Assembly (NCBI RefSeq): GCF_014764505.1
Contig: NZ_JACXWX010000006.1
Location: forward strand, 186,001-250,000
Source of the DNA: Phormidium tenue FACHB-886
GTDB lineage: Bacteria; Cyanobacteriota; Cyanobacteriia; Elainellales; Elainellaceae
Length of the DNA: 64,000 bases
Direction of reading: 5' to 3'
Shown: positions 35,044 to 43,736 of the stretch, in pieces
Layout: each line of letters starts with the position of its first letter
Position numbering within the stretch: the first letter of the stretch is position 1
Made by a program: the position numbers and the translations under genes
Notes under the pieces: model-generated
The model's database searches: none
What the model saw: only the letters and a program-made list of their open reading frames with translations
What the model was told of the DNA's origin: nothing

Positions 35044-35763
35044 ATGGCTCCGGTTCGATCGACACGACGACGATTTATGCAAGCCATTGGCGGGGCAAGC
35101 GTCCTGACGATCTTGGGCTGCAACCAGCGGGAACAAACAATGCTGACGCTATACACATTTGGTGACTCAATTTTAGACTGTGGGCGATACAACGAATTCG
35201 GCGTTCATCCAGGGCAACTCCTCGTCCAAAACGACGATCGCCTGTTTCCCGACTTTCAGGGGCAAGACCTTGTTTCCCACAGACCTGCCCGTCTCGAACA
35301 TCGGGCTCGCGATGGGGCAACGGTAGATGGGCTACCTGCTCAAGCGCAAGGATTGCGAACTGACGAACAAGCCATTGCATTAATCACAGTTGGTGGCAAC
35401 GATCTGCTGCGTGGATTGATTCAGGATACCGGGGCAGGCATGGCGGCTTTTGCCAACGCGCTAGACGCATTCGTGCAGGCGCTGCCGATTCGCCCGGTGC
35501 TGCTGGGCAGCGTGTATGATCCCACCTTGGGAGATGACCAGCGAAATTTCTCAGGCGTTGACCCCGCGATCGCCCGCAAAAACCTCCAGCGAATGAACAA
35601 GACAATTGAAGAAATCGCCAGTCGTTCTGGGCAGTTCGTCGATCTTCATGCTCACTTTTTGACGGGCGATCCCTCCTGGTTTACTGCAACGATCGAGCCG
35701 AGCCTGCGGGGTGCCTCGGAAGTGCGACAGGCTTTCCTGCCTTATGTGATGGAAAAAATCTAA
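35044..35763 (+). CDS. SGNH/GDSL hydrolase-like protein with Tat-type lipoprotein signal
   Basis: A 239-residue protein starting MAPVRSTRRRFMQAIGG, where RRRFMQ resembles a twin-arginine motif and LTILGC a lipobox, so it is probably an exported lipoprotein. The SGNH block I (TFGDSILDCGRY) with the nucleophile Ser and block III (VGGNDLLRG) are intact. The late block normally reading DxxHPxxxG appears as ATIEPSLRGASEVRQAF, so the catalytic His may be replaced by Glu. The start is chosen for AGAGG 8 bases upstream. Substrate unknown; an esterase-like role is likely if active. Confidence 0.8.
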   Translation: MAPVRSTRRRFMQAIGGASVLTILGCNQREQTMLTLYTFGDSILDCGRYNEFGVHPGQLLVQNDDRLFPDFQGQDLVSHRPARLEHRARDGATVDGLPAQAQGLRTDEQAIALITVGGNDLLRGLIQDTGAGMAAFANALDAFVQALPIRPVLLGSVYDPTLGDDQRNFSGVDPAIARKNLQRMNKTIEEIASRSGQFVDLHAHFLTGDPSWFTATIEPSLRGASEVRQAFLPYVMEKI

Positions 35764-35892
35764 CCTGCGGCAAACTGTTAATTTTCTTTTGATACGCTGC
35801 AATGATCAGAGTTAGCCAGAACGTCTAGTCTGCGGGTAGAAGAAACGCCTTTTGCATGCTTCCGCTCCAGAAAATTTGTAGCGAGGAATTTT

Positions 35893-37335
35893 ATGGCGAT
35901 CGCCAATTACCAGCTTGGCTTCTCAGCCGCTAATCAGGAAGGTGAAATGAATGCGCTGCCGATCCAAGGCAGTTTGCCTGAGTGGCTGAAAGGGAGCCTG
36001 ATCCGCACTGGGCCCGGAACCTTTGAGGTGGGCAAACAATCCTACCATCACTGGTTTGATGGACTTGCCATGCTCCGCAAATTCTCATTCGCCGATGGAC
36101 AGGTTTCTTTCACCAACCGCTTTCTCGAAAGTCAGGCTTACCAGGAAGCACAGTCCAAAGGCAAAATCAGCAGAAGTGAATTTGGCACCACCGCTCGCCA
36201 CTCGCTTCTAGAGCGGCTCCGCGATCCACTGCCCCGCCTGACGGATAATGCCACGGTGAATATTACCCTGCAGGGCGATCGCTTCATTTCTGTGACCGAA
36301 TCTCCCATGCCGATTGTCTTTGATCCAGCCACCCTCAGCACGATCGAGCGATTCGACTATCAGGATCAGGTTCCAGGGCAAATTACCACCGCCCATCCTC
36401 ACTTCGATTTTCGGGAAAATGCTGTCTACAGCTATCTGGTTAACCTCGTTCCCCAATGCAGCTACAGCATTTACCGCATGGATGCCCACACAAACAAGCG
36501 GGAGCTAGTTGGCTCTGTGCCTGTGAAGCAACCCGCTTACATGCACACCTTCGGCATGACGGAACACTACATCATCATCGCAGAATTTCCGCTGGTTCTC
36601 AATCGCCTCAGTCTTTTGTTGAGCGGCAAGCCGATCATTGAGAACTACCGTTGGAAACCGGAGCAGGGAACTCGCTTTTTGGTAATCAGCAAGAAGGATG
36701 GCAGCGTTGTACATTCCTGCCAGAGCGAGTCATTTTTTGCCTTTCATCATGTAAATGCCTTTGAGCAGAATGACGAAATCATGGTGGATCTGGTGGCCTA
36801 TCCCGATTCTTCCGTGATTCAATCTTTGTATCTGGAGCCGCTGCTGCATCATCCCGATCGGGTAATCGCAGCGGGAGAACTGCGTCGCTATCGGATTCCT
36901 TTAAACGAAGCGATCGCTAGCTATGAAGTGCTATCTCAGGAACCCATTGAGCTAACCCGAATCAACTACCAGCGATGCAATACGCACCCCTATCAATTTG
37001 TTTACGGAGTGGGCAACTCGCAGCCAGGTAACTTTATTGATCAGCTTGTTAAAGCCGATGTTCAAAATAGAACGGCTCGGATTTGGCGATCGCCCAACTG
37101 TTATCCCGGTGAACCCGTCTTTGTGGCAGCGCCCGGTGCCTCGATGGAGGATGAAGGAGTAATTCTAGCGGTTGTATTGGATGCGCAAGCAGAGAATTCA
37201 TTCTTGCTGGTACTAGATGCTCAGTCGTTCAGCGAACTTGCTAGAGCGGAGTTACCTTACCATCTTCCCTTCGATTTTCACGGTCAGTATTTCGACGCAA
37301 TTGATTCCACCCAGCATGTCCATCTCCATCGCTAG
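35893..37335 (+). CDS. carotenoid cleavage oxygenase family protein
   Basis: A 480-residue non-heme Fe(II) dioxygenase of the RPE65/CCD family. The four iron-ligand His positions are visible: TAHPHFD (about 168), YMHTFGMT (218), FAFHHVNAF (285/286) and PFDFHGQY (463). Members cleave double bonds of carotenoids or apocarotenoids to aldehydes such as retinal. The sequence is of the cyanobacterial apocarotenoid oxygenase type, but substrate and cleavage site cannot be assigned. AGCGAGGAA precedes the ATG. The next gene starts directly after its stop codon. Confidence 0.92.
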   Translation: MAIANYQLGFSAANQEGEMNALPIQGSLPEWLKGSLIRTGPGTFEVGKQSYHHWFDGLAMLRKFSFADGQVSFTNRFLESQAYQEAQSKGKISRSEFGTTARHSLLERLRDPLPRLTDNATVNITLQGDRFISVTESPMPIVFDPATLSTIERFDYQDQVPGQITTAHPHFDFRENAVYSYLVNLVPQCSYSIYRMDAHTNKRELVGSVPVKQPAYMHTFGMTEHYIIIAEFPLVLNRLSLLLSGKPIIENYRWKPEQGTRFLVISKKDGSVVHSCQSESFFAFHHVNAFEQNDEIMVDLVAYPDSSVIQSLYLEPLLHHPDRVIAAGELRRYRIPLNEAIASYEVLSQEPIELTRINYQRCNTHPYQFVYGVGNSQPGNFIDQLVKADVQNRTARIWRSPNCYPGEPVFVAAPGASMEDEGVILAVVLDAQAENSFLLVLDAQSFSELARAELPYHLPFDFHGQYFDAIDSTQHVHLHR

Positions 37336-38115
37336 ATGAGATATGCTCAAGGAAAATTGATGGATAAAGCGATGAACCTACTGGTGATTCAAAATGATCG
37401 GCTTGATCCCCTCTCTGTTTTGGGTGAGTGCCTTGTCGAGCGAAACGTGCAGGCAAAAGTTCTGCTGCCCGTTGAAGGGGACTCGCTACCTGCACAGATA
37501 CACTCCTTTGACGGTCTGATCATTCTGGGTGGACCGATGCATGCCGCGGATGATCAGCAGTATCCCTACCTGCGAGAAGTTATTCGGCTGGTGCATTCGT
37601 TTTATGAGGTACACAAGCCTGTCTTAGGTGTCTGTTTAGGAGCGCAACTGGTTGCCAGAGCCTTTGGAGGACGGGTTTACCCTCATGATGTTATGGAGCT
37701 TGGATTTACGCAGCTCCACCCGGTTCAAGCTGCGATCGCCAATGATCCTGTTCTGAAGCACTGCCCTGAATCTATCCACCTGATGCAGTGGCATTTTGAC
37801 ACCTTTGATCTACCAAATGATGCAACGCTGCTGATGACTGGGCAGGCTTGTCAGAATCAGGTTTATCGAATTCATGACAATATTTATGGCTTCCAATGCC
37901 ATCTTGAAGTAGATGAGGTCATCTTGCAGGGGTGGCTCAATTACGCAAAGGACTATCTTCAGCAAAATTATCCTGATTTTCCAACACAGCTGTCGCAACA
38001 GGTAAAAGCTTATTTGGCTGAATCAAAAGCCTTTTGTCGAAATGTGTGCCATGCTTGGCTAGATTTGGTAGAGCTTCGCAATCCGCTGCAGTTGGAAACC
38101 CAAATTTCGCAATAG
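37336..38115 (+). CDS. class I glutamine amidotransferase-like protein
   Basis: Up to 259 residues. The triad of class I GATases is present: Cys in GVCLGAQLVA, His and Glu in FQCHLEVDE; the oxyanion segment ILGGPMHA is also intact. It resembles stand-alone GMP-synthase-like amidotransferases (YfeJ/GuaA N-domain type) with no attached synthetase domain, so the amine acceptor is unknown. The first ATG abuts the stop of the carotenoid oxygenase gene, giving probable translational coupling; ATGs at 37360 and 37372 (MNLLVIQNDRLDP) are equally plausible starts and the latter fits the family better. Confidence 0.85.
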   Translation: MRYAQGKLMDKAMNLLVIQNDRLDPLSVLGECLVERNVQAKVLLPVEGDSLPAQIHSFDGLIILGGPMHAADDQQYPYLREVIRLVHSFYEVHKPVLGVCLGAQLVARAFGGRVYPHDVMELGFTQLHPVQAAIANDPVLKHCPESIHLMQWHFDTFDLPNDATLLMTGQACQNQVYRIHDNIYGFQCHLEVDEVILQGWLNYAKDYLQQNYPDFPTQLSQQVKAYLAESKAFCRNVCHAWLDLVELRNPLQLETQISQ

Positions 38116-38191
38116 ACACAGCCAGGTTTTGGGCTACCCTGATGAACGGTTTGAAATAGATATCGGTTGCATTCGAAAAGGAATTCAAACT

Positions 38192-38503
38192 ATGGCTAGT
38201 ATTGATCCAAAAAGTGGAAGAACTCTAAAGATTGAAGAGTCTATCAATGCGAACTGTCCTTGGTCAGGAGAGCCGATCGATCCAGATTCACTTACCCTGT
38301 ATGAAGGTAATGTAGTTGGGTTTTGTAATACAGGCTGTCGAGATTTTTTTGCAAAGGCGATCGATCTCCTGGAGAAAGAGTTTCCGCAGAAGAAGCCATC
38401 CGAGCTAGCTGCAGCAATCTTGTTTTTTGAGGATCTACGGAACAAACAACACCTAGCTGAGCCAAAAGCATATAGCGAGACTTCAGGTTCTGTGCGGGCA
38501 TGA
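38192..38503 (+). CDS. small TRASH/YHS-like metal-site protein
   Basis: A 103-residue protein. Its core is NCPWSGEPIDPDSLTLYEGN followed by GFCNTGCRDFF, a Cys arrangement like the YHS and TRASH domains that bind metals such as copper or zinc. The C-terminal half is helical and uncharacterised. The ATG at 38192 has AAGGA about 11 bases upstream; a frame from 38129 would add 21 residues. It lies upstream of the Met/His-rich DUF305 lipoprotein, which suggests a copper connection, but that is inference. Confidence 0.72.
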   Translation: MASIDPKSGRTLKIEESINANCPWSGEPIDPDSLTLYEGNVVGFCNTGCRDFFAKAIDLLEKEFPQKKPSELAAAILFFEDLRNKQHLAEPKAYSETSGSVRA

Positions 38504-38664
38504 GAGAACCAGGCAACTAGGCTAACTGTACTGGTGCTTAAGCTTCGGAAATCTCTTTTCAGCCAGATTTGCATGACAGAAGCTGGGCAAAGCAGTTAGA
38601 TTTTATCTGATTTCATCATTGCCTGCCATGCTGAAATAGATACCCCCGTAAACAATGCAAGATT

Positions 38665-39390
38665 ATGAAACTGAGAACTCCCTTATTGGCTGTTGTTCTT
38701 GCCGGAGTGCTGCCGCTCACTGCCTGCAACACGTCTACTAATCCAGCTGCTGGTGAACAAGCTCCACAAGAGACAGCCCAAAACCCGATGCCGGGCATGG
38801 ATCACAGCACCATGGATCACGGCAATATGGATCACGGCAATATGGATCACAGCACCATGCCCGGGATGAATCACGGCTCCATGAGCATGGATTTGGGACC
38901 CAAAGATGCAACGTTTGATCTGCGTTTTATCGATGGCATGGTTCCACACCATCAGGGAGCCGTTGTCATGGCGCAGGAAGCGCTCGAAAAATCTCAGCGC
39001 CCGGAAATTAAGCAGCTTGCTCAAGCGATCATCGATGCCCAAGAAAAAGAAATTTCAGAGCTGCAAACTTGGCGAAAATCCTGGTATGCCAACGCCAGCG
39101 CTGATTCTGTGATGTATGACGCGCAGAAAAAGACGGACGTGCCCATGACCGAGCAGATGCGCTCTAGCATGATGATGGAGGGCGATCTAGGTGCGGCTGA
39201 CGCAGAGTTCGATTTGCGCTTCATCAACGCAATGATTCCACACCATCAGGGCGCGCTCGATATGGCAAAACAGGCGCAAGAAAAGAGCGATCGCCCGGAG
39301 ATCAAGCAGCTAGCACAAGAGATTATCACCAGCCAGCAGCAGGAGATCGAACAAATGGAGCAATGGCGAAAACAGTGGTACAACCAATAG
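38665..39390 (+). CDS. DUF305 lipoprotein with two domains and Met/His-rich repeats
   Basis: A 241-residue exported lipoprotein (lipobox LTAC, Cys21). Residues 40-75 contain repeats of the MDHGNM/MDHSTM kind, ending MPGMNHGSM; such Met/His motifs usually bind copper. Two DUF305 halves follow, each with HHQGA (MVPHHQGAVVMA near 92 and MIPHHQGALDMA near 191) and a matching EKSxRPEIKQLAQxII helix, so the gene carries an internal duplication. A likely role is periplasmic copper or silver binding. An ArsR regulator gene lies downstream. Confidence 0.9.
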   Translation: MKLRTPLLAVVLAGVLPLTACNTSTNPAAGEQAPQETAQNPMPGMDHSTMDHGNMDHGNMDHSTMPGMNHGSMSMDLGPKDATFDLRFIDGMVPHHQGAVVMAQEALEKSQRPEIKQLAQAIIDAQEKEISELQTWRKSWYANASADSVMYDAQKKTDVPMTEQMRSSMMMEGDLGAADAEFDLRFINAMIPHHQGALDMAKQAQEKSDRPEIKQLAQEIITSQQQEIEQMEQWRKQWYNQ

Positions 39391-39452
39391 ACTGACCACT
39401 CTAGAGTGGAACTTCAAAGCTCCGCTCTCTTAGTCTTAACATTTTTGTGGGC

Positions 39453-39492
39453 GCCGATTTAATGCAATAGCTAGCTATTGCATTAAATCGGC
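39453..39492. promoter_or_regulatory. 40-bp perfect palindrome upstream of the arsR-type gene
   Basis: Each 20-base arm reads GCCGATTTAATGCAATAGCT on its strand. It is followed by TTGACA (39495-39500) and by the 12-bp palindrome AGTTAATTAACT (39527-39538). It could be a terminator for the DUF305 gene, an operator, or both; no T-run directly follows, which favours an operator or recombination site. Confidence 0.5.
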
Positions 39493-39554
39493 ACTTGACA
39501 TTTTTAAATGGTATATTTAGCCTAATAGTTAATTAACTGCGCGGTTAAGTTCAA

Positions 39555-39905
39555 ATGTCTTCTGATCAACTGAGCGTCACCTTTGCCGCCCTTGCTGATC
39601 CCACACGGCGTGCCATCCTGGCTCATCTTGCCAAGGGTGAGGCATCGGTTACTGAATTAGCTAAGCCCTTCGACATGAGCCTTCCTGCCATTTCCAAGCA
39701 TCTCAAGGTGCTGGAGCGTGCTCGGCTGATTACGCGAGGTCGAGAGGCTCAGTGGCGACCCTGCCAGCTCAATACGGAACCGCTTAAAGATGTTGATGGC
39801 TGGCTCAAACAGTATCGCCAATCCTGGGAGGAAAGCCTCGATCGGCTAGAGGATTACCTGCAAGAGTTACAGACCCAGGAAAAACAAGACGACGCGCAAC
39901 ACTGA
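39555..39905 (+). CDS. ArsR-family winged-helix regulator
   Basis: A 116-residue DNA-binding protein. The winged helix begins FAALADPTRRAILAHLAKGE and the recognition helix is MSLPAISKHLKVLERARLI. The Cys-rich metal sites of ArsR/SmtB sensors are absent (one Cys, in WRPCQL), so it is more like the SdpR/YvbA subgroup that often pairs with SRPBCC proteins. Two palindromes upstream (39453-39492, 39527-39538) are candidate autoregulatory operators. Confidence 0.9.
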   Translation: MSSDQLSVTFAALADPTRRAILAHLAKGEASVTELAKPFDMSLPAISKHLKVLERARLITRGREAQWRPCQLNTEPLKDVDGWLKQYRQSWEESLDRLEDYLQELQTQEKQDDAQH

Positions 39906-39978
39906 GTCCACTGAAGCCGATGGAGATGTACTGTGCACGCGACCCACAGCAAAAATCGTTCTTCATATGAGCGATATG

Positions 39979-40009
39979 AGCGCGAAGCGATATTATATTG
40001 CTTCGCGCT
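39979..40009. repeat. hairpin next to the MITE-like repeat R3
   Basis: AGCGCGAAGC (39979-39988) and GCTTCGCGCT (40000-40009) form a 10-bp stem around GATATTATATT. It lies 74 bases past the arsR stop and 11 bases before R3, and may be part of the same element or a terminator. Confidence 0.5.
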
Positions 40010-40019
40010 TAGATTAAAT

Positions 40020-40065
40020 CCTTTTACACAAAAAGAATGTTCCGAATCTGTGTACGTAGCGCTAT
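40020..40065 (+). repeat. MITE-like repeat, copy R3
   Basis: It starts with ccttttacacaaaaagaat, shared exactly with R1, and continues to GTGTACGTAGCGCTATA, which resembles the right end of R2 (GTGTGTAGCGCCGTAG). It lies in the spacer between the arsR-type gene and the TPR gene. Confidence 0.5.
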
Positions 40066-40202
40066 ATAAGCCTGAGATTGATTGAAGTCCCGTAGTTTTA
40101 GAATTTTGGGGCTGGAGCGTGCTTCGCGTGTTCTGCCTCAAGAAATCTTAGATTGCTGGGTTAATATGCTCATAGATCAGTAATGTTACAGAGGGAAACA
40201 AG

Positions 40203-41030
40203 ATGGTTCTGCGCTATGGCACGATCGCCCTCCTGGGAATGAATATTTTGATAGGTACTGCCCTGCCCGCTCCAGCTCAGCCCGCTCTAGCTCAGCTCGC
40301 TCAGTATTTGCCAAGTGAAAGGGTAGCAAGCAGACGTACCGATTCAGCCGAAGCGTTGCTCAACCACGGTCGTGAACTAGCGCAGCAAGGGAAATATCAG
40401 GACGCAATCCGGAGCTACACGGAAGCAATTCAAGCCGATCCCACTTCTGAACAAGCTTTTCTCCATCGTGGTATTGCCTATCACGACCTGAATGAGATTA
40501 CTCAGGCGATCGCCGATTTTCAACAGGCAGCAAAACTGGCTCCAGATAATGCCGAAACCCACTTCAATCTGGGAGAGGCTCAAACCCATTTAGATAATCC
40601 CTCGGTGGCACTCACTAGCCTAAATCGGGCGATCGAGCTAGATCCAAACTATGCGGCTGCCTACAATAGTCGGGGTGTCGTTTATGCGGTTCAGGGCAAT
40701 TTGGAGCAGGCGATCCGCGATTTTGATCGTGCTATCGCTGTCGCGCCCGACAATGCCGATGCCTACTATAACCGGGGAAAAGCCCGAACTGAGCAAGCCG
40801 ACGCAGCAGGGGCGATCGAAGACTACAGCGAAGCAATTCGGCTTAACCCCGAGCTAGCAGGGGCATACGGCAATCGGGGGTTGCTCTATGCTGAAACGGG
40901 CGATCGAGCAGCGGCAGTTGCAGATCTCCGCAAAGCCGCTCAGCTATTTGGTCAGCAGGGCGATCAGGCGAGCTATCAGCAGACGCTGATGTTTTTGCGG
41001 CAGCTCCAGCCCTCAGTTTGGCAGCGTTAG
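40203..41030 (+). CDS. secreted TPR protein
   Basis: A 275-residue protein with a signal peptide (about 1-25, ending APAQ) and five to six tetratricopeptide repeats from about residue 48, for example ALLNHGRELAQQGKYQDAIR, AAYNSRGVVYAVQGNLEQAI and ADAYYNRGKARTEQADAAGA. TPR arrays are protein-binding scaffolds; periplasmic or lumenal location is predicted. The specific partner is unknown. A weak terminator follows at 41069-41092. Confidence 0.88.
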   Translation: MVLRYGTIALLGMNILIGTALPAPAQPALAQLAQYLPSERVASRRTDSAEALLNHGRELAQQGKYQDAIRSYTEAIQADPTSEQAFLHRGIAYHDLNEITQAIADFQQAAKLAPDNAETHFNLGEAQTHLDNPSVALTSLNRAIELDPNYAAAYNSRGVVYAVQGNLEQAIRDFDRAIAVAPDNADAYYNRGKARTEQADAAGAIEDYSEAIRLNPELAGAYGNRGLLYAETGDRAAAVADLRKAAQLFGQQGDQASYQQTLMFLRQLQPSVWQR

Positions 41031-41068
41031 ATGATTTGTCTGGGGCTGCCTCACTTGAAATCTGTGAG

Positions 41069-41092
41069 AGACTCGCGTAGCAAGTCTTTTTT
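41069..41092 (+). terminator. weak terminator after the TPR gene
   Basis: AGACT (41069-41073) pairs with AGTCT (41083-41087), followed by a run of five T. The stem is short. Confidence 0.4.
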
Positions 41093-41112
41093 ATAGACTG
41101 GGTGGCTCTGGG

Positions 41113-42579
41113 TTATCTCACAGCTTTCAGCGCCTCATAGAGGGTTTCAAACTGGGCAAACCGCTTGGCGTAGACTGGATTGGAATTCGGCTGGATCGAC
41201 TTTGCAGTATCCGGTAGAAGCTTGAGACCCTGATCGACTTTTGGATACACACCAGCTCCAACCATTGCTAGCAGAGCAGCCCCGTAAGCTGCACCTTCTT
41301 CAGCTTGCGGCGTTACGAGTGTCATCTCTAGAACATCAGCTAAGATTTCTAGCCAAACGGCTGATTTTGCTCCGCCTCCCGTGGCGATTAAAGTATCTAG
41401 CGAGGAGAGGGGAGCCATTACCTTTTGCACCAGCTTCAGGCTAAACGCTACGCCTTCTAAGAGCGATCGCACCAGATCGGCTTGGCTATGCGCGAGGGCC
41501 AAATTGACCCAGGCTCCCCGGGCTTCCGGATCGAGGTAGGGTGTCCGCTCTCCCGCTAGATGCGGCGAAAACAAAACGCCCTGCGAACCGGCAGGCGACT
41601 GCGCAGCCAAGTTCATTAATTCGCTGTAGGTGGAGCTTGGCGCAAAAGTATCGTGATACCAGCGCAGCGATCCACCTGCTGCCAGGGTGACACCCAGCAG
41701 GTGATAGCCACCGTCTACATGGCAAAACAGGTGCACCCGTCCTTCAGGGTCAGGAATAGGCTGCTCTACGGGAGCAAAAATCACGCCAGATGTGCCCAAG
41801 CTGATGCTGCCTTGCTGCAGATGTGCCGATGAAATGCCAACGCCGATCGCCGCTGCCGCATTATCTCCGCCTCCAGCTACAACAGGTAAGCCTGCCGGAA
41901 AGCCAATCCGCGCGGCAATTTCAGGCTTGAGCTGTCCGGCAATCGCTGTAGACTCTATTACCTGCGGAAACAGGGCTGGATCGAGATCGACTGCCTGCAG
42001 AATTTCGGTATCCCACTGGCGTGTGCTGAGCTGCAAACAGCCCGTCCCCGATGCATCCGAAGGTTCCGTGACCCGATTGCCCGTCAGCACGTAGCCCAAA
42101 TAATCTTTTGGCAGCAGCACAGTGCGAGTTTGGGCAAAAGCCTGAGGTTCTTCTCGCCGTAGCCAAATCAGTTTCGGCAGCTGAAAGCCCGTTACGGCTC
42201 GATTGCCTGTCCGTTGGATGAGAGTGGGGCGGGGCACGATCGTCTCAATTTCAACGACAGCACGTTCAGTCCGCTGATCATTCCAAAGAATTGCCGGTCT
42301 AACAACGGTTCCGTCAGCAGACAGCGCTACCATGCCGTGCATCTGACCCGACAGCCCCAAAGCGATCGGCGTGTAGCCTGCTAGCTGTTGCGCCACTTCG
42401 CTTAGCGCAGCAAAACTCGCTTCCACCCAAGCTGCAGGATCTTGCTCTGTCCATCCGGGCTGAGGGCTCAGCAGCGGGTAGCTACGAGTCGCCTGCACCA
42501 CAACCTTTCCCTGCAGATTCACAGCGATGACTCGAACGCCACTTGTGCCTAGATCTAAACCGATCGCTACTTCATTCAT
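41113..42579 (-). CDS. xylB: xylulokinase (FGGY family)
   Basis: A 488-residue sugar kinase. It has the ATPase phosphate loop [14 protein letters not shown], the FGGY contact WNDQRTE, the catalytic Asp in [11 protein letters not shown] and the adenosine motif SISLGTSG. Length and order match XylB, which converts D-xylulose to xylulose-5-phosphate for the pentose phosphate pathway. The start [14 protein letters not shown] is preferred over an upstream ATG at 42618 that would add 13 unrelated residues. It is the last gene of the leftward polyol operon, after the SorC regulator. Confidence 0.93.
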   Translation of the reverse strand: MNEVAIGLDLGTSGVRVIAVNLQGKVVVQATRSYPLLSPQPGWTEQDPAAWVEASFAALSEVAQQLAGYTPIALGLSGQMHGMVALSADGTVVRPAILWNDQRTERAVVEIETIVPRPTLIQRTGNRAVTGFQLPKLIWLRREEPQAFAQTRTVLLPKDYLGYVLTGNRVTEPSDASGTGCLQLSTRQWDTEILQAVDLDPALFPQVIESTAIAGQLKPEIAARIGFPAGLPVVAGGGDNAAAAIGVGISSAHLQQGSISLGTSGVIFAPVEQPIPDPEGRVHLFCHVDGGYHLLGVTLAAGGSLRWYHDTFAPSSTYSELMNLAAQSPAGSQGVLFSPHLAGERTPYLDPEARGAWVNLALAHSQADLVRSLLEGVAFSLKLVQKVMAPLSSLDTLIATGGGAKSAVWLEILADVLEMTLVTPQAEEGAAYGAALLAMVGAGVYPKVDQGLKLLPDTAKSIQPNSNPVYAKRFAQFETLYEALKAVR

Positions 42580-42620
42580 CGTATTATTTCTTAGAATATG
42601 TTTTCTGCTATAGCACAAGT

Positions 42621-42639
42621 ATTGAAATGTTCATTCAAT
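42621..42639. promoter_or_regulatory. candidate SorC-type operator upstream of xylB
   Basis: ATTGAA-N7-TTCAAT overlaps the regulator's stop codon, 42 bases before the xylB start. It resembles the two dyads at 44654-44690 and the operator style of DeoR/SorC-family regulators. Confidence 0.45.
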
Positions 42640-43594
42640 CGTTGGATTTTGAAAGAATCGCTTGGGCTACCGTTTGATCGGTAATCAATCCGTTAATCAA
42701 CTTACCCTGCAGCGCTGCGTGAATTGAGTCTGCTTTTTGCAGCCCGCCCGCCACAGCAATCACCAACCGCTGGGCAGGCTGCTCCAGCGGGACGCTGGCA
42801 ACTCGGCTATTGGTTCCTCCTGCAATCAGCGTTCCGTGCGAATCATACGCCCAGCCTGCAATTTCTCCGACTGCGCCTAGTTCGATCAATTCTGCCACTT
42901 CCTGATCGTTGATAAATCCTTCTTGATGCAGCGGACCATTCCAGGCGACCTGCCCAATCCCTACAAAAGTTGCCTTTGCTTGCTCTGCTAGCGTTTTAAC
43001 GGCAATGAACGATCGCTGCGTTTGCAATAGCTGCCGTTCTTCTACGCTGGTGGCAACTACGGGCGTTGGTACGGGATAGGCCTGAGAGCCCACCCGATCG
43101 GATAGCCGCATGATCACCTCATGCCGACCTGCCAGCCCGTAGTGCGACAGGTTGCCCAAGATGGAGACAATTTTGTGGTGCGGCTGGTTCATCAACGGAA
43201 CTTGATCGACCATAGTTCGCAAAGTCTGTCCTGAAGAGAGCGCCAGTACAACCGGGGTGCGTGCGGTGAGATAGGTTTCCAGATAGGTTGCCGCGCAAAT
43301 ACCAATCCCGTTGAGCGTGTCGCCTGCATCGGGCACGACCTCGCACAAGGCTAGCTCCCAGCGATCGCGCAATGCCTCCGCCAATTCAATACATCCACTC
43401 AGCGGATAATCGAGGCGAAATTTAATCAGCTTTTCGTTTACCGCTAGCGCGACCAGTCGCTGGGCAGCCTGCCGCGACACCTGCAGCTTGACGGCAATTT
43501 CGTCTTGCGTGTTGCCCGCAATATAGTAAAGCCAGGCTGCATGAGCTGCCAGATCTAGCTTGCGATCGCGACGGTCTGAGGAGAAGTTAGTCAT
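42635..43594 (-). CDS. SorC-family sugar-binding transcriptional regulator
   Basis: A 319-residue regulator. The N-terminal helix-turn-helix (LAAHAAWLYYIAGNTQDEIA then VKLQVSRQAAQRLVALA) is followed by a sugar-phosphate-isomerase-like effector domain (about 60-315) with ALSSGQTLRTMVDQV and VGIGQVAW. The family (DeoR B. subtilis, SorC, CggR) binds phosphorylated or free sugars. It lies between the dehydrogenase and xylB in the polyol locus and presumably controls both divergent operons through the TTGA-N8-TCAA dyads. Confidence 0.92.
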   Translation of the reverse strand: MTNFSSDRRDRKLDLAAHAAWLYYIAGNTQDEIAVKLQVSRQAAQRLVALAVNEKLIKFRLDYPLSGCIELAEALRDRWELALCEVVPDAGDTLNGIGICAATYLETYLTARTPVVLALSSGQTLRTMVDQVPLMNQPHHKIVSILGNLSHYGLAGRHEVIMRLSDRVGSQAYPVPTPVVATSVEERQLLQTQRSFIAVKTLAEQAKATFVGIGQVAWNGPLHQEGFINDQEVAELIELGAVGEIAGWAYDSHGTLIAGGTNSRVASVPLEQPAQRLVIAVAGGLQKADSIHAALQGKLINGLITDQTVAQAILSKSND

Positions 43595-43648
43595 GGCTCA
43601 GGTCTGCTCATAAGGGTGAGGGGTGTAAGGTTTATAGCACCTGAAAAA

Positions 43649-43693
43649 CCATTTTGAAAATGGGCAGCTATCAAATGAGCATCTATCAGAAGA
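43649..43693. promoter_or_regulatory. palindrome and tandem repeat upstream of the SorC-family gene
   Basis: CCATTTTGAAAATGG (43649-43663, 7-base arms) is followed by two 15-base near-repeats, GCAGCTATCAAATGA (43664-43678) and GCATCTATCAGAAGA (43679-43693; 12 of 15 identical). They lie 55-100 bases upstream of the regulator's start and could be autoregulatory sites. Confidence 0.35.
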
Positions 43694-43736
43694 GCGATTA
43701 ATTGCCCAAATTATATTACAGTTAGCAACGGCGATC

